Shown: positions 7,573 to 16,409 of the stretch, in pieces
Layout of the letters: every line of letters starts with the position of its first letter
Numbering within the stretch: the first letter of the stretch is position 1
Origin: RGIG2041 sp045546315
GTDB lineage: Bacteria; Bacillota; Clostridia; UBA1381; UMGS1253
DNA length: 64,000 bases
NCBI GenBank assembly: GCA_045546315.1
Contig: JAZQCN010000091.1
Location: 1-64,000 of the forward strand
Direction of reading: 5' to 3'
Program-made: the position numbers and the translations under genes
The notes under the pieces: model-generated
The model's input: only the letters and a program-made list of their open reading frames with translations
Told to the model about the DNA's origin: nothing
Database searches by the model: none

Positions 7573-8433
7573 TCATAATACGATTTTATTTGTACCGTAG
7601 CCCGTTACATAATGCTCGCGCACGCCGAGCTGTTCCATCCATTTTCGCGCAGTGCCGACGGATTGCATCCGAATCCACTTACGCTTTATCAGCGTTTCTT
7701 TATCCGAAAGCACCGGGTGTACCCTTGTACCTTCATATTCTTCCTTCCTGCAGCACCAAAGGCACGCCTTCGGCTCCACAGCCGCATAAACCTCCATACC
7801 GCAACACAAGCCGCCGTGGTGCGCCATTTGCACCATATCCGCCTTCAAAAGATGCTTCGACTCAAAGCAGAGCACATCGCCCGCGTCCGGACCGATATCC
7901 CCCAAAAACATCACCGAGGTATTCGGCGTAGACAGCTTGAATACCAGAGAACTGTCGTTCATCAGATTGTTGTTGAGTCCCGCGTGATACGAGAAAATAA
8001 AATCAATTTTTACCTCGTCCACCCGCAGGCTTTCCCCCTGATATGTAATGTGTGTTTTCTCTCGAATCTTAGGCAAAATTGCATTAAATCGCGGCAGGCA
8101 ATCCAAAATGTCCGACTTAAAATTCTCATAATCCGGCACATCGTGATTTTCAATCAGCTCGTACGGCGGAAAATTGTAATAAATCGTTTCCACGTCAAAA
8201 TCCGCAAGACCGTTTTTCTCCACCTCGGAAACAAAGCCGCTGATGTGGTCATCGTGCGCGTGGGTCAAAATCCATGCGCAAATATGCCGCCCGCCGATGT
8301 GCTCTTTTAAAAGCGGCATATCGTCCTCACGTCCGCCGTCGATGACGATGGCGTTATTCTGCTTCGTAATAATTACAAAGGACATCATGAATTTACTGGT
8401 TTCAGTGATTTGATACATCAAGGTTTCGCTCAC
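7573..8433 (-). CDS. Metallo-beta-lactamase-fold hydrolase
   Basis: The 286 residues show the MBL signature THAHDDHISG (HxHxDH, residues about 57-66) after VIDGGRED, with later metal-ligand candidates in MFLGDIG (D) and MAHHG (H). The fold resembles ComEC-type extracellular MBL domains, but this copy is a stand-alone soluble protein. The start is GTG at 8433 with AGGAGG seven bases upstream, overlapping the stop of the preceding nuclease-like gene by four bases, so the two are translationally coupled. Substrate unknown; both partners could act on phosphoesters. Confidence 0.85.
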   Translation of the reverse strand: MSETLMYQITETSKFMMSFVIITKQNNAIVIDGGREDDMPLLKEHIGGRHICAWILTHAHDDHISGFVSEVEKNGLADFDVETIYYNFPPYELIENHDVPDYENFKSDILDCLPRFNAILPKIREKTHITYQGESLRVDEVKIDFIFSYHAGLNNNLMNDSSLVFKLSTPNTSVMFLGDIGPDAGDVLCFESKHLLKADMVQMAHHGGLCCGMEVYAAVEPKACLWCCRKEEYEGTRVHPVLSDKETLIKRKWIRMQSVGTARKWMEQLGVREHYVTGYGTNKIVL

Positions 8434-9233
8434 AGCAAATCCTCCTTTAACGTAAGGTATGTAATATATGGCTTGTGGTCGGAGGCAACGCTTTCAAACA
8501 CCTCGACCTTCCTGGTGTCGAAATGCTTGGAAGTAAAAATATAATCAATTTTGCGAGAGCCTTCTTTTCCTTTGATATTCTTAATCTTTGCCTCGTAGGA
8601 ATGAACCTCTTTTTCCGGATTGGATGGCCATGTATGCGGCTCTTTTTCACCGTTTGTCGTATCATGGAGCGCATCAAAAATCGGCGCAAGCGTTTCATCG
8701 TCTGCAAGCATATTAAAATCGCCCATCAGCAAAACCGGCTTATCCGTCGATTTTACAATATCTAAAGCGGTGTTTACCGCGTTAATTTTTTCCTGCGGCA
8801 TCAAGCCGAAATGGCTGACCAGCACGACAATGCCACCGCACACATCCACCTCTGCCACAAGGATACTGCGCGTTTCATAGTAATCGGCAAATTCATCCTC
8901 TTCATCGTGCTCCACATCGGGTATAAGCACGGTTTTTGCACTCTTAATCGGATATTTGGATAAAAGCGCATTGCCGTAGCCGCATCCGCCGAAAACCTTT
9001 GCGCACGCAAAGTAGCTGTACATCCCCAGCTTGTCGCCCAGATACGCCGCCGGCTCCTTCTCCATTTCCAGAATCGGGAAGCCTGCAGTTGCATGTCTTC
9101 CAACCTCATTTAAGCCGATAATATCCGGCGCAATTTCACGAATGACCTCGCCCGAAAAATCATAACTGCGTCTGGAAACCAATTCGTTGGTTCTGCCGGA
9201 CATTATGTTATAGGATACAACTTTCAGGTCCAT
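8430..9233 (-). CDS. Endonuclease/exonuclease/phosphatase-family protein
   Basis: The 267 residues carry the EEP fold motifs: VVSYNIMSG (residues 5-13), IIGLNEVG with the metal-binding Glu, LLMGDFNMLADD (catalytic Asp and Asn), KIDYIFTS and the terminal SDHKPYITYL (SDH motif). These are Mg2+-dependent phosphodiesterases or phosphatases acting on DNA, lipids or inositol phosphates. No signal peptide is present. It is the first gene of a two-gene unit with the MBL hydrolase. Confidence 0.88.
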   Translation of the reverse strand: MDLKVVSYNIMSGRTNELVSRRSYDFSGEVIREIAPDIIGLNEVGRHATAGFPILEMEKEPAAYLGDKLGMYSYFACAKVFGGCGYGNALLSKYPIKSAKTVLIPDVEHDEEDEFADYYETRSILVAEVDVCGGIVVLVSHFGLMPQEKINAVNTALDIVKSTDKPVLLMGDFNMLADDETLAPIFDALHDTTNGEKEPHTWPSNPEKEVHSYEAKIKNIKGKEGSRKIDYIFTSKHFDTRKVEVFESVASDHKPYITYLTLKEDLL

Positions 9234-9313
9234 GACTGTCTCCTCCGTAACTTACAAAACTTGTACATCGCCGTGAGTATACCACACCCGCCTACATAAG
9301 TCAACCTATTTGT

Positions 9314-10066
9314 TCATCCCAACAACACATCCGAAATCAGCATCACGCAAAAGCCGACTAAGAGCGCATAGGTCGCACCGCGCTCGCTGCCGTGGGCGTG
9401 TGTTTCCGGAATCATTTCGTCGCTGATGACATACAGCATCGTGCCGCCGGCAAACGCGAGTGCAAACGGCAAAATTGCCGTAGAAAATGAGACCGCCAAA
9501 TACCCGATCAGCGTGCCGATAACCTCCACAACACCTGTCAGCATCGCGCAAATAAAAGTGCGCTTCGGCGTTACGCCCGCTGCCAGCATCGGCGCAATAA
9601 TCACCATACCCTCCGGAATGTTCTGCAGCGCAATACCGCCGGCAATGATGAGCGCCTGCGACATATTGCCCGAACCGAAGCCGACACCTGCCGCGATACC
9701 CTCCGGCAGATTATGTATCGCAATCGCCAGAACAAACAAAAGCACCTTGCTCAAGCTCGCATTGTTATGGTCTTCAATATCCGCACCGACCAGCTTATGC
9801 AAATGCGGCACCAGCTTGTCGATTAAATTCAGGCACAGTGCACCTGCAAAGATACCAAGCACTGTAATGACAATGCCGTACGTGCCGCCATATTCCAGCG
9901 ACGGCATAATCAATCCAAGCACCGCCGCCGCAAGCATCACACCTGCCGCAAAGGACAAAATGATGTCGGAAAACTTATGCGACATCTCTTTAAAAACAAA
10001 TCCAATCAGGGCACCGATAACAGTTGCACCGCCGACGCCCAGCGCCGTAATGAGTACCATTTCCAT
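9314..10066 (-). CDS. ZIP-family metal transporter (ZupT/GufA-like)
   Basis: The 250 residues have about eight transmembrane helices and the two ZIP signature helices, AIHNLPEGIAAGVGFG (about residues 124-139) and ALQNIPEGMVIIAPML, whose His, Asn, Pro and Glu residues form the binuclear metal site. Members import Zn2+, Fe2+ or Mn2+. The ATG at 10066 has GGGGGAG six bases upstream; a longer reading starting at 10087 lacks a ribosome site. It lies 51 bases downstream of the rubredoxin gene with a hairpin between, so it is probably read through from that operon. Confidence 0.92.
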   Translation of the reverse strand: MEMVLITALGVGGATVIGALIGFVFKEMSHKFSDIILSFAAGVMLAAAVLGLIMPSLEYGGTYGIVITVLGIFAGALCLNLIDKLVPHLHKLVGADIEDHNNASLSKVLLFVLAIAIHNLPEGIAAGVGFGSGNMSQALIIAGGIALQNIPEGMVIIAPMLAAGVTPKRTFICAMLTGVVEVIGTLIGYLAVSFSTAILPFALAFAGGTMLYVISDEMIPETHAHGSERGATYALLVGFCVMLISDVLLG

Positions 10067-10089
10067 GATTTTCTCCCCCTTAGACAAAG

Positions 10090-10113
10090 AATCCCCGTCA
10101 ACAGACGGGGATT
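10090..10113 (-). terminator. Terminator or attenuator after the rubredoxin gene
   Basis: AATCCCCGTC, short loop, GACGGGGATT. The following T run on the minus strand is weak (CTTTGTC), so partial read-through into the ZIP gene is likely. Confidence 0.65.
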
Positions 10114-10117
10114 TGGC

Positions 10118-10276
10118 TTATGCTTCAGAGAACTGGTCCTTGCCTACACCGCAAAGCGGGCAAACAAAATCCTCCGGCAAATCCTCAAACTTTGTGCCCG
10201 GTGCGATATCTAAATCCGGTGCACCAGCAGCCTCGTCATACTCCCAACCGCATACATCACATACATACTTTTTCAT
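10118..10276 (-). CDS. Rubredoxin
   Basis: This 52-residue protein has both rubredoxin iron knuckles: CDVCGWEYDEAAG (Cys6, Cys9) and CPLCGVGKDQF (Cys39, Cys42), with the conserved aromatic and proline residues between (LDIAPGTKFEDLPEDFVCP). It is a one-electron carrier with a single Fe(Cys)4 site. It lies 45 bases after the flavodiiron protein gene on the same strand, and rubredoxin is the known electron donor for that enzyme. The ATG follows GGAGGT. It is short and sits in a gap between larger reading frames, so it is easily missed. Confidence 0.97.
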   Translation of the reverse strand: MKKYVCDVCGWEYDEAAGAPDLDIAPGTKFEDLPEDFVCPLCGVGKDQFSEA

Positions 10277-10321
10277 TTTTCATTACCTCCGTTTTATTAT
10301 TATTTTAAAAAAATTACAGTT

Positions 10322-11476
10322 TTATTCACAAAGCTCCTTTGCAAGCGCTTCAATGGCTGCTTCACTCTGCGCATTGAGTGCCGACAGCACGGTTACGGTC
10401 GTATCCGTATAGGTGATATTCTTGCTCTTTTCCAGCATCGCGCGCATCACCTTACCAGCTGTAACTGCCCAGCTGCCGTTTTCGATAATGCCGACGGTCT
10501 TGTTCTGGAAGTTACGCTCGGTCAAATGGTCAATAAAGGTGCGCATAAACGGAAAAACATCTGCGTTATAGGTTGTGGTTGCCAATACGATTTTGCCGTA
10601 GCGGAATGCATCCTCCACCGCCTCTGCCATATCACAGCGCGCCAGGTCGTTTACGACAACTTTCGGACAGCCGTTTGCCTTCAGCTTTTCTGCCAAAAGC
10701 GCAACTGCCGCCTTCGTATTGCCATACACCGAGGTGTATGCAATCAAAACGCCTTCGCTTTCCACGCCGTAGCTTGACCATGTGTTGTACAAATCGAGAT
10801 AATAGCCCAAATTATTTTTCAAAACCGGCCCGTGCAACGGACAGATGATTTCAATGTCCAGCCCTGCCGCTTTCTTCAAAAGTGTCTGCACCTGTGCACC
10901 GTATTTGCCGACGATACCGATGTAGTAGCGGCGCGCCTCGCAAGCCCAGTCCTCGTCAGCATCAAGTGCGCCGAACTTGCCGAACGCATCCGCCGAGAAA
11001 AGCACCTTATCCTTGCTGTCGTAGGTGACAATGACCTCCGGCCAATGCACCATCGGCGCGGTAACAAAGGTCAGCTCTCTTTCGCCGAGCGCAAGCGTAC
11101 TGCCTTCGCCGACAACGATTTGCCTGTCTGCAAAATCCGTACCGAAGAAATTTTTCATCATCACAAACGCCTTTGCCGATGCAACAATTTTCGCATTCGG
11201 ATATGCGTTCGCAAATTGAGCAATATTTGCCGAATGGTCCGGCTCCATATGCTGTACAATTAAATAGTCAACCTCTCTGCCGCCAAGCGCATTTGCAAGG
11301 TTTTTCAGCCATACATCGCCGAAGCGCGCATCCACCGTATCAAACACGGCAACCTTTTCATCCAAAATCACATAGGAATTGTATGCCATGCCGTTCGGCA
11401 CAATGTACTGCCCTTCAAACAAATCTATCTCATGATCGTCTACACCGATATATTTAATATTCTGTGCAATATTCAT
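10322..11476 (-). CDS. fprA: Flavodiiron protein (A-type flavoprotein, FprA-like)
   Basis: Flavodiiron proteins reduce O2 to water (or NO to N2O) and protect anaerobes. The 384 residues comprise an MBL-type di-iron domain with the modified ligand motif HMEPDHSAN (HxExDH, about residues 79-87), later ligands in PMVHWPE, SADAFG and CPLHGPVL, and a C-terminal flavodoxin domain with the FMN phosphate loop TSVYGNT (about residue 255 on). The ATG at 11476 has GGAGG ten bases upstream. It heads an operon with rubredoxin and possibly the ZIP transporter. Confidence 0.96.
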   Translation of the reverse strand: MNIAQNIKYIGVDDHEIDLFEGQYIVPNGMAYNSYVILDEKVAVFDTVDARFGDVWLKNLANALGGREVDYLIVQHMEPDHSANIAQFANAYPNAKIVASAKAFVMMKNFFGTDFADRQIVVGEGSTLALGERELTFVTAPMVHWPEVIVTYDSKDKVLFSADAFGKFGALDADEDWACEARRYYIGIVGKYGAQVQTLLKKAAGLDIEIICPLHGPVLKNNLGYYLDLYNTWSSYGVESEGVLIAYTSVYGNTKAAVALLAEKLKANGCPKVVVNDLARCDMAEAVEDAFRYGKIVLATTTYNADVFPFMRTFIDHLTERNFQNKTVGIIENGSWAVTAGKVMRAMLEKSKNITYTDTTVTVLSALNAQSEAAIEALAKELCE

Positions 11477-11511
11477 TTTCCCTTTTCCTCCGCAAAAAGT
11501 TCTACGGTGAT

Positions 11512-11540
11512 ATTGTACCACAGTGCTTCAGAAATTTCAA
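11512..11540 (-). promoter_or_regulatory. Promoter of the flavodiiron operon
   Basis: Minus strand TTGAAA (11535-11540), 17-base spacer, TACAAT (11512-11517). Confidence 0.65.
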
Positions 11541-11629
11541 TCTAAAATTCTGCCGTCTGTGGAAAACATTGCCGTCCGGCACAAAATTGTTTTTCTGCAC
11601 AACCAAAGCACATTTTCCCTTGCCGCTTC

Positions 11630-11658
11630 TTGCTTTTAACCCCCGATTGTAGTACAAT
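11630..11658 (+). promoter_or_regulatory. Promoter of the nitroreductase gene
   Basis: TTGCTT (11630-11635), 17-base spacer, TACAAT (11653-11658). It is divergent from the flavodiiron promoter, about 90 bases away. Confidence 0.6.
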
Positions 11659-11703
11659 ACAATCAGATAAAAACAATTTAAACTTTTATAAAGGAGTACA
11701 AGT

Positions 11704-12222
11704 ATGGACTTTTTAAAGCTTGCCACCGAGCGCTACTCGGTACGCAAATTCGAAAACAAGCATCTGCCGCAGCAAGTAATCGACAAAATCCTTGCCGCAG
11801 GGCATGTTGCGCCGACCGGCTGCAACTATCAGCCGCAGCGCATTCTGGTTTTAAACACGGATGAAAGCATCGAAAAGCTCAAAGACTGCACCAAATGCCA
11901 CTTTGGTGCGCCGACAGCCATGCTTGTTTGCTACAACAAAGACGAAACCTGGACGCGCCCGTACGACGGGGCGCAAAGCGCACCTGTGGACGCCTGCATC
12001 GTGACCACGCATATGATGCTGATGGCGCACTCGCTCGGCATCGGCTCAACCTGGGTGATGCACTTTAACCCAATGAAAATGCGCGAAGTATTTAGCATCC
12101 CCGAAAGCATCGAGCCGGTTGCACTTTTGGTAATGGGCTACCCCGCAGAAGATGCCGCACCGCTTCCGCTGCATAGCGAATATAAAGCTTTGGATGAAGT
12201 TGTTGTGTATGATAAGTTTTAA
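11704..12222 (+). CDS. Nitroreductase-family FMN protein
   Basis: The 172 residues match small clostridial nitroreductases: the N-terminal FMN-phosphate motif ERYSVRKFENK (residues about 8-18), APTGCNYQPQRILVL, and the second FMN region SLGIGSTWVMHF. Such enzymes are dimeric NAD(P)H-dependent flavin reductases with broad quinone and nitro substrates. The ATG follows AAAGGAG. It is monocistronic with its own terminator and lies divergent from the oxygen-scavenging flavodiiron operon, consistent with a redox-defence neighbourhood. Confidence 0.92.
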   Translation: MDFLKLATERYSVRKFENKHLPQQVIDKILAAGHVAPTGCNYQPQRILVLNTDESIEKLKDCTKCHFGAPTAMLVCYNKDETWTRPYDGAQSAPVDACIVTTHMMLMAHSLGIGSTWVMHFNPMKMREVFSIPESIEPVALLVMGYPAEDAAPLPLHSEYKALDEVVVYDKF

Positions 12223-12225
12223 GCA

Positions 12226-12258
12226 AAAAAGAAACCTCGCCGGGCGAGGTTTCTTTTT
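12226..12258. terminator. Bidirectional terminator
   Basis: AAAAAAGAAACCTCGCC and GGGCGAGGTTTCTTTTT form a stem between the convergent nitroreductase and MFS genes. Confidence 0.85.
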
Positions 12259-12261
12259 ATT

Positions 12262-13401
12262 TTAATCTTCAATCAAAAACGGTGTACAAACCGTAAGCAC
12301 TGTCATTAAAATTGCCAGTGCTAAAAACAGCAGCTTCAAGCCAAAGGCCTCTGCAAAAACGCCACTCAGATACGAGCCGACAAACGTACCGGCGCCGGAG
12401 GCAACCACAGTCCAAAGTCCCTGCGCAAAGGCATTCCCCTCTGCCGGCACAATTCTTTTAATGTACGGTGCAAGCGTTGCCCACAAAAGTCCGTAAAAGC
12501 TACAGCTAAACAGCATAGACAGCGCCGCCACACCCGGTCCGGGTGCAATGTAAACAATAAAGCTACGAAAGACACCCAAAAATGCAATCGCAGTAAAGAT
12601 ATGCTTCGACTTGAACTTATGGGCAAATTTGGATATAGCCATAATTACCAGCCATTCCGCAATACCATCGAGTCCCAAAATCAGGCTGAGCGTTCCCATA
12701 TTACCGCTCAGGCCATCCTTCGCAGTGTAGTATACGGAAAAGAAATTTGTTGTTCCTGCGCAACCGATAAACAAAACAAAGGTATACGCCAAAAATTTAA
12801 GATAGGCCGCGTTAAATACATTTTTGTTCTGCTCCTCCGGTGCATTCTCTACGCGAGGCGCACGCACCGTTTTGGAAACAAGCGCAGATACCGCCGCAAG
12901 GATTGCAATATAGACAAAGAAAACCTTCGGGTCATCGTGCGGCAAAAACATTAAAATCACGCCAAAAAGGCCAAAACCGAGCGAAGCAAACGAGCGGAAA
13001 AACCCAAAGCCCAAGCCCGTCTTATGGTGAATTTCCGAACAAATGGTATCAATGAGCGGCTGATGCACCATAAAACAGCTGTAAAACAATACGACACAGC
13101 CAAACAATACAAGCTTGGTCATTGCACCGTTTAAAAACAGAAGCGAAATGAAAGCAAGCAATACCAGCGACAAGCACAGTACATTGCTTTTGTTTTTCGC
13201 CTTGCCCGCAAAATACGGCCAGACCGTCTGCGAAATGCAGGTAATAATGGCACCGAGGCCAATAACCTCACCGACTGTTTTTTCCGTTGCAAACGGAAGC
13301 GATGCCACATAGACGGACATAAAATTATTAATCAGATACTGAATACCCCACGGCAAAAAATAGAGCGCAATCAGCGCAAAAGCAATTCTTTTATTCTTCA
13401 A
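12262..13401 (-). CDS. MFS transporter
   Basis: The 379 residues form about twelve transmembrane helices. The N-terminal start ALIALYFLPWGIQYLINNFMSVYVASL and the motif RSFASLGFGLFGVI (about residues 137-150) resemble the MFS_1_like/LacY-type group that carries sugars or nucleosides. The start is TTG at 13401 with AGGTG seven bases upstream. The gene is transcribed alone from a good promoter at 13497-13525. Substrate cannot be told from sequence. Confidence 0.85.
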   Translation of the reverse strand: MKNKRIAFALIALYFLPWGIQYLINNFMSVYVASLPFATEKTVGEVIGLGAIITCISQTVWPYFAGKAKNKSNVLCLSLVLLAFISLLFLNGAMTKLVLFGCVVLFYSCFMVHQPLIDTICSEIHHKTGLGFGFFRSFASLGFGLFGVILMFLPHDDPKVFFVYIAILAAVSALVSKTVRAPRVENAPEEQNKNVFNAAYLKFLAYTFVLFIGCAGTTNFFSVYYTAKDGLSGNMGTLSLILGLDGIAEWLVIMAISKFAHKFKSKHIFTAIAFLGVFRSFIVYIAPGPGVAALSMLFSCSFYGLLWATLAPYIKRIVPAEGNAFAQGLWTVVASGAGTFVGSYLSGVFAEAFGLKLLFLALAILMTVLTVCTPFLIED

Positions 13402-13496
13402 TTTTCTTCACCTCATAAGTCAATGCGTTATCAAAAGAGCGACGCAGGTATAAACGCATACCGTCACCCACACCCAACTACGCTTTTAATGTCCCT

Positions 13497-13525
13497 ATTA
13501 TAACAAATCGTCTTTTTGTTTTCAA
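13497..13525 (-). promoter_or_regulatory. Promoter of the MFS gene
   Basis: Minus strand TTGAAA (13520-13525), 17-base spacer, TATAAT (13497-13502). The leader of about 90 bases holds a hairpin GACGGTAT...ATAC/CGTC. Confidence 0.7.
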
Positions 13526-13555
13526 TATAAAATTGGATAACATTTGTATACAAAA

Positions 13556-13609
13556 CGCCACTTTTCCCAAAAATTACGATATACTTCTCAAATCGTTTCT
13601 AAAGTGGCG
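13556..13609. other. Two-tier hairpin in the divergent intergenic region
   Basis: CGCCACTTT (13556-13564) pairs with AAAGTGGCG (13601-13609), and inside it ACGAT pairs with ATCGT. It lies between the two divergent promoters, upstream of both -35 boxes, so a protein-binding dyad is as likely as an RNA structure. Confidence 0.4.
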
Positions 13610-13616
13610 AAAAGCC

Positions 13617-13645
13617 TTGACCGAAAAACCTTGATAATATAAAAT
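13617..13645 (+). promoter_or_regulatory. Promoter of the M28/AAC(3) fusion gene
   Basis: TTGACC (13617-13622), 17-base spacer, TAAAAT (13640-13645). Confidence 0.65.
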
Positions 13646-13677
13646 AAGGTAAATTATAACCTTTGGAGGAACTCTTT

Positions 13678-16368
13678 ATGAATTTCATCCGTGATTTTAT
13701 CAATACAGCAGACAGCGCGTGGCTTGAAAAGCACATACTTGCACTCTACGAACTGGAAAGAAAGCAAAACTTTACCGCTTACAAGCAGGCAGCAGAATAT
13801 ACATATACGCTTTTAAAAGACGAAGGCTTTGATGCCGAGCTGCTCGCCTTCCCCGCAGACGGCAAAACCGTGTATCAGGACAAAACCTGCCCCATCGGCT
13901 GGAAAGTATCCGATATGCGCCTTGAACTGCTTTCAGAGGTAGCAGGCATCGAAAATCCTATGCTTGCAGATTATCAAAAAGAGCCGCTTTCCTGTGCAAA
14001 GCATTCTGTTTCCACGCCGCCGGAGGGCATCACTACTCACGTCATTACGGAAAACCAGCTTAAAACCGGTGAATATGCCGAGGGCGCGTTTGTTTTGTTG
14101 AATCCGAGCACCAGACCGATGATGCCGATTATCCGGCTCCTTCTTGACTTAGGTGCCATCGGTTGGATTTCCGATTTTCAGGAAGAAGGCTTAACCGAGG
14201 ATATTGATTCCGTATATTGGTGCAATGCCGCGACAGAAAACGGCTCGTGGAGCACCCTTGCAAATGAACGCGACTTTATCGGCTATCAGATTTCGCCCAG
14301 ACAGGCGCACTTTTTGCGCGCCGCCTGCGAGCAAGGCATCGTTTATGTCAAAGCCTTTTCGGATGCAAAGCGCATCGAAACGGAGCAGTATGCCGTAACG
14401 GCGCTTCTGCCCGGCGAGGACAAGCGCGAGGTCTGGATTTTATCGCACATGTACGAACCGCTCATCGACGACAACGCCAACGGCGTCATTGGCAGCATTG
14501 CCATCTTAAAGGCACTGCGTAAATTTGCCGAGGCAGGCAAAATCAAATTAAAATACAGCACCCGCCTTGTGTTCGCATCGGAAATGTATGGTATGAGCGC
14601 CGTTGCAGAGCATTTCGGCGGTAACTTATCTAAGCGCTGCATCGGTGCAATCAACACCGACGGCTCGGAGGCCACCATCCGAGGCGCGGCATTTCGCGAG
14701 ATTAATCCCACGGAAGCGCCTGACCTTCCGGGCTTTGTCGGCAACATTTTTATGCGCGAGGTTTGCAGTCATATCAAAGCCGCCTGCCCCGACCTTACAA
14801 TCCATTACCATGATCACCGCTATGCAGACGATTGCTTTTTGTCCGATGCAACGGTCGGTCTGCCGACGCTGTGGTTTCGCCATACGCACCGTGGCTATCA
14901 CCATCATTCTTCGCAAGACCCTTCTATTCTGAATGTAGAAGCGCTTATAGAGCACCTCGCCATTCACTTTGACTTGCTTCGCTATATGGCAGGCGTAACG
15001 AAAGAGGAAATCAAGGAAATGCTGCCGCGCTGCATCAAACGCGCAAACGAAGCTTTACAGGAAGCTGCAAAACAAAAGGTGCGCGCTAATGCGGATTTGA
15101 CTGCGCGTCTGCGCTTTGTACAAAATCGAGAGCAGGAAAAGCTGCGCGGTCTTTCGCTATATGCGACTTTGCCGGAAATTGAAGCAGCCTGCGATGCAGT
15201 TACACTGCCGAAGCCGGAAAATATCATCGTAGAGCAGGCGCATCGCTGGTACGATTATGCGCAAAGCTTCGTATTTTCCAGAAGCCACATCGGCTTTCCG
15301 CACGACCTTGCAAATCTGCCACCTGAGAAACGACGCATTCTCCCCGGTGGCGTAACCTACTGCGATTTTGCAGATGTCCTTTCCCGTATGGACGGACAAA
15401 AGACCTTTAAAGACATCCTCGATGAAATCGAATGGGATATGGGCAAAATCTTTTCCGAATATGAGATTTTTGTTTATTTAACCACTTGTATTTATCTTGC
15501 CGAAACAGAGCATTTAGGTATGCAAGTCCAAAATCCGCTCACCGTGAAGGACATCACAAATGCCCTGCACGCCGTAGGCGTTACCGAAGGCGAGACACTG
15601 TTGGTGCATACATCCTTAACACAACTCGGCTATGTGCAAGGCGGCGCGAATACCGTAATTGATGCACTAAAGCAAACCGTCGGCGAAGACGGCACCTTCC
15701 TTGCACCGGCATTTTTAAGACCGTTTATCTATTCGGATGGCTATACAAACCGTTCTAACGAATACCGCCCGTACGATACGCGCCCAAACGGCGCCCTGCG
15801 CGACAAGGCAATCTGGACAGGTGCACTACCGAAAACGATGCTTAAGCGCAAAGAGGCCTTCCGTTCAGGGCACATCAGTCACGAATGGACCGCCATCGGC
15901 AAAAATGCAGAATACTGCACCTCCGGTCACGCACTGCTCGATAGCCCGTGCGGCAAAAACAGTCCGCTCGCCAAAGCGCTCGAGTTAGACGGCTCGGTGG
16001 TATTTATCGGTTGCAGCATAGGTGCAAACACATTTGTGCACTACATCGAAGCGATGGCAGAAGCACCGTTTTTAATCACGGCGCTTGCCGCATATATTGA
16101 CGAAAGCGGCAACCAAAAAACAGGCCTTCTCCCGGAATTTCCCGGCGGCTGCAGAAGCTTTTACAGTGGCGCAGATTCCTATTTTTACAAAGAAGCCGTA
16201 CGCAGAGGTCTGCATATAGCCGAGGCAGAGCTCGGCATCGGTAAGCTGTACAAAATTCGTTTGCGCGAGCTTTACGAAATCGGCATGCAGATGCATAAAG
16301 AGGACCCGTACGCAATGCTTTGCGGTGATGAAAACTGTGTATTTTGTAAGCAACTGAAAAAGAAATAA
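13678..16368 (+). CDS. Fusion protein: M28-like zinc peptidase plus AAC(3)-family acyltransferase
   Basis: The 896 residues join two enzyme domains. Residues about 1-445 form an M28/DUF4910-like peptidase with candidate zinc ligands His257 and Asp265 (SHMYEPLIDDNANG), Glu302 (ASEMYG), Asp328 (NTDGSE) and a histidine cluster at 408-410 (YHHHSSQD). A linker with winged-helix character follows (about 530-615). Residues about 623-896 match aminoglycoside 3-N-acetyltransferases: LLVHTSLTQLGYVQGG (His644 region) and TFLAPAF, then AIGKNAEYCTSGH, FIGCSIGANT and a Cys-rich tail CGDENCVFC. The ATG at 13678 follows GGAGG by about eight bases. The acyltransferase half is closer to general AAC(3)/YokD-like proteins than to a drug-resistance enzyme. 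Substrate unknown; a combined hydrolase and acylase on an amino-sugar or peptide compound is conceivable. Confidence 0.8.
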   Translation: MNFIRDFINTADSAWLEKHILALYELERKQNFTAYKQAAEYTYTLLKDEGFDAELLAFPADGKTVYQDKTCPIGWKVSDMRLELLSEVAGIENPMLADYQKEPLSCAKHSVSTPPEGITTHVITENQLKTGEYAEGAFVLLNPSTRPMMPIIRLLLDLGAIGWISDFQEEGLTEDIDSVYWCNAATENGSWSTLANERDFIGYQISPRQAHFLRAACEQGIVYVKAFSDAKRIETEQYAVTALLPGEDKREVWILSHMYEPLIDDNANGVIGSIAILKALRKFAEAGKIKLKYSTRLVFASEMYGMSAVAEHFGGNLSKRCIGAINTDGSEATIRGAAFREINPTEAPDLPGFVGNIFMREVCSHIKAACPDLTIHYHDHRYADDCFLSDATVGLPTLWFRHTHRGYHHHSSQDPSILNVEALIEHLAIHFDLLRYMAGVTKEEIKEMLPRCIKRANEALQEAAKQKVRANADLTARLRFVQNREQEKLRGLSLYATLPEIEAACDAVTLPKPENIIVEQAHRWYDYAQSFVFSRSHIGFPHDLANLPPEKRRILPGGVTYCDFADVLSRMDGQKTFKDILDEIEWDMGKIFSEYEIFVYLTTCIYLAETEHLGMQVQNPLTVKDITNALHAVGVTEGETLLVHTSLTQLGYVQGGANTVIDALKQTVGEDGTFLAPAFLRPFIYSDGYTNRSNEYRPYDTRPNGALRDKAIWTGALPKTMLKRKEAFRSGHISHEWTAIGKNAEYCTSGHALLDSPCGKNSPLAKALELDGSVVFIGCSIGANTFVHYIEAMAEAPFLITALAAYIDESGNQKTGLLPEFPGGCRSFYSGADSYFYKEAVRRGLHIAEAELGIGKLYKIRLRELYEIGMQMHKEDPYAMLCGDENCVFCKQLKKK

Positions 16369-16372
16369 CAAA

Positions 16373-16407
16373 AAAAGACTGTCGAGGTCAATCCCCGACA
16401 GTCTTTT
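16373..16407. terminator. Bidirectional terminator
   Basis: AAAAGACTGTCG (16373-16384) pairs with CGACAGTCTTTT (16396-16407), between the convergent fusion gene and the Dus gene. Confidence 0.85.
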
Positions 16408-16409
16408 CA

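Noticed and set aside
9426..10412. Long plus-strand open frame of about 328 codons
   Set aside because: It lies opposite the ZIP, rubredoxin and start of the flavodiiron reading frames, crosses a terminator, and its predicted protein is low-complexity without any family motif.
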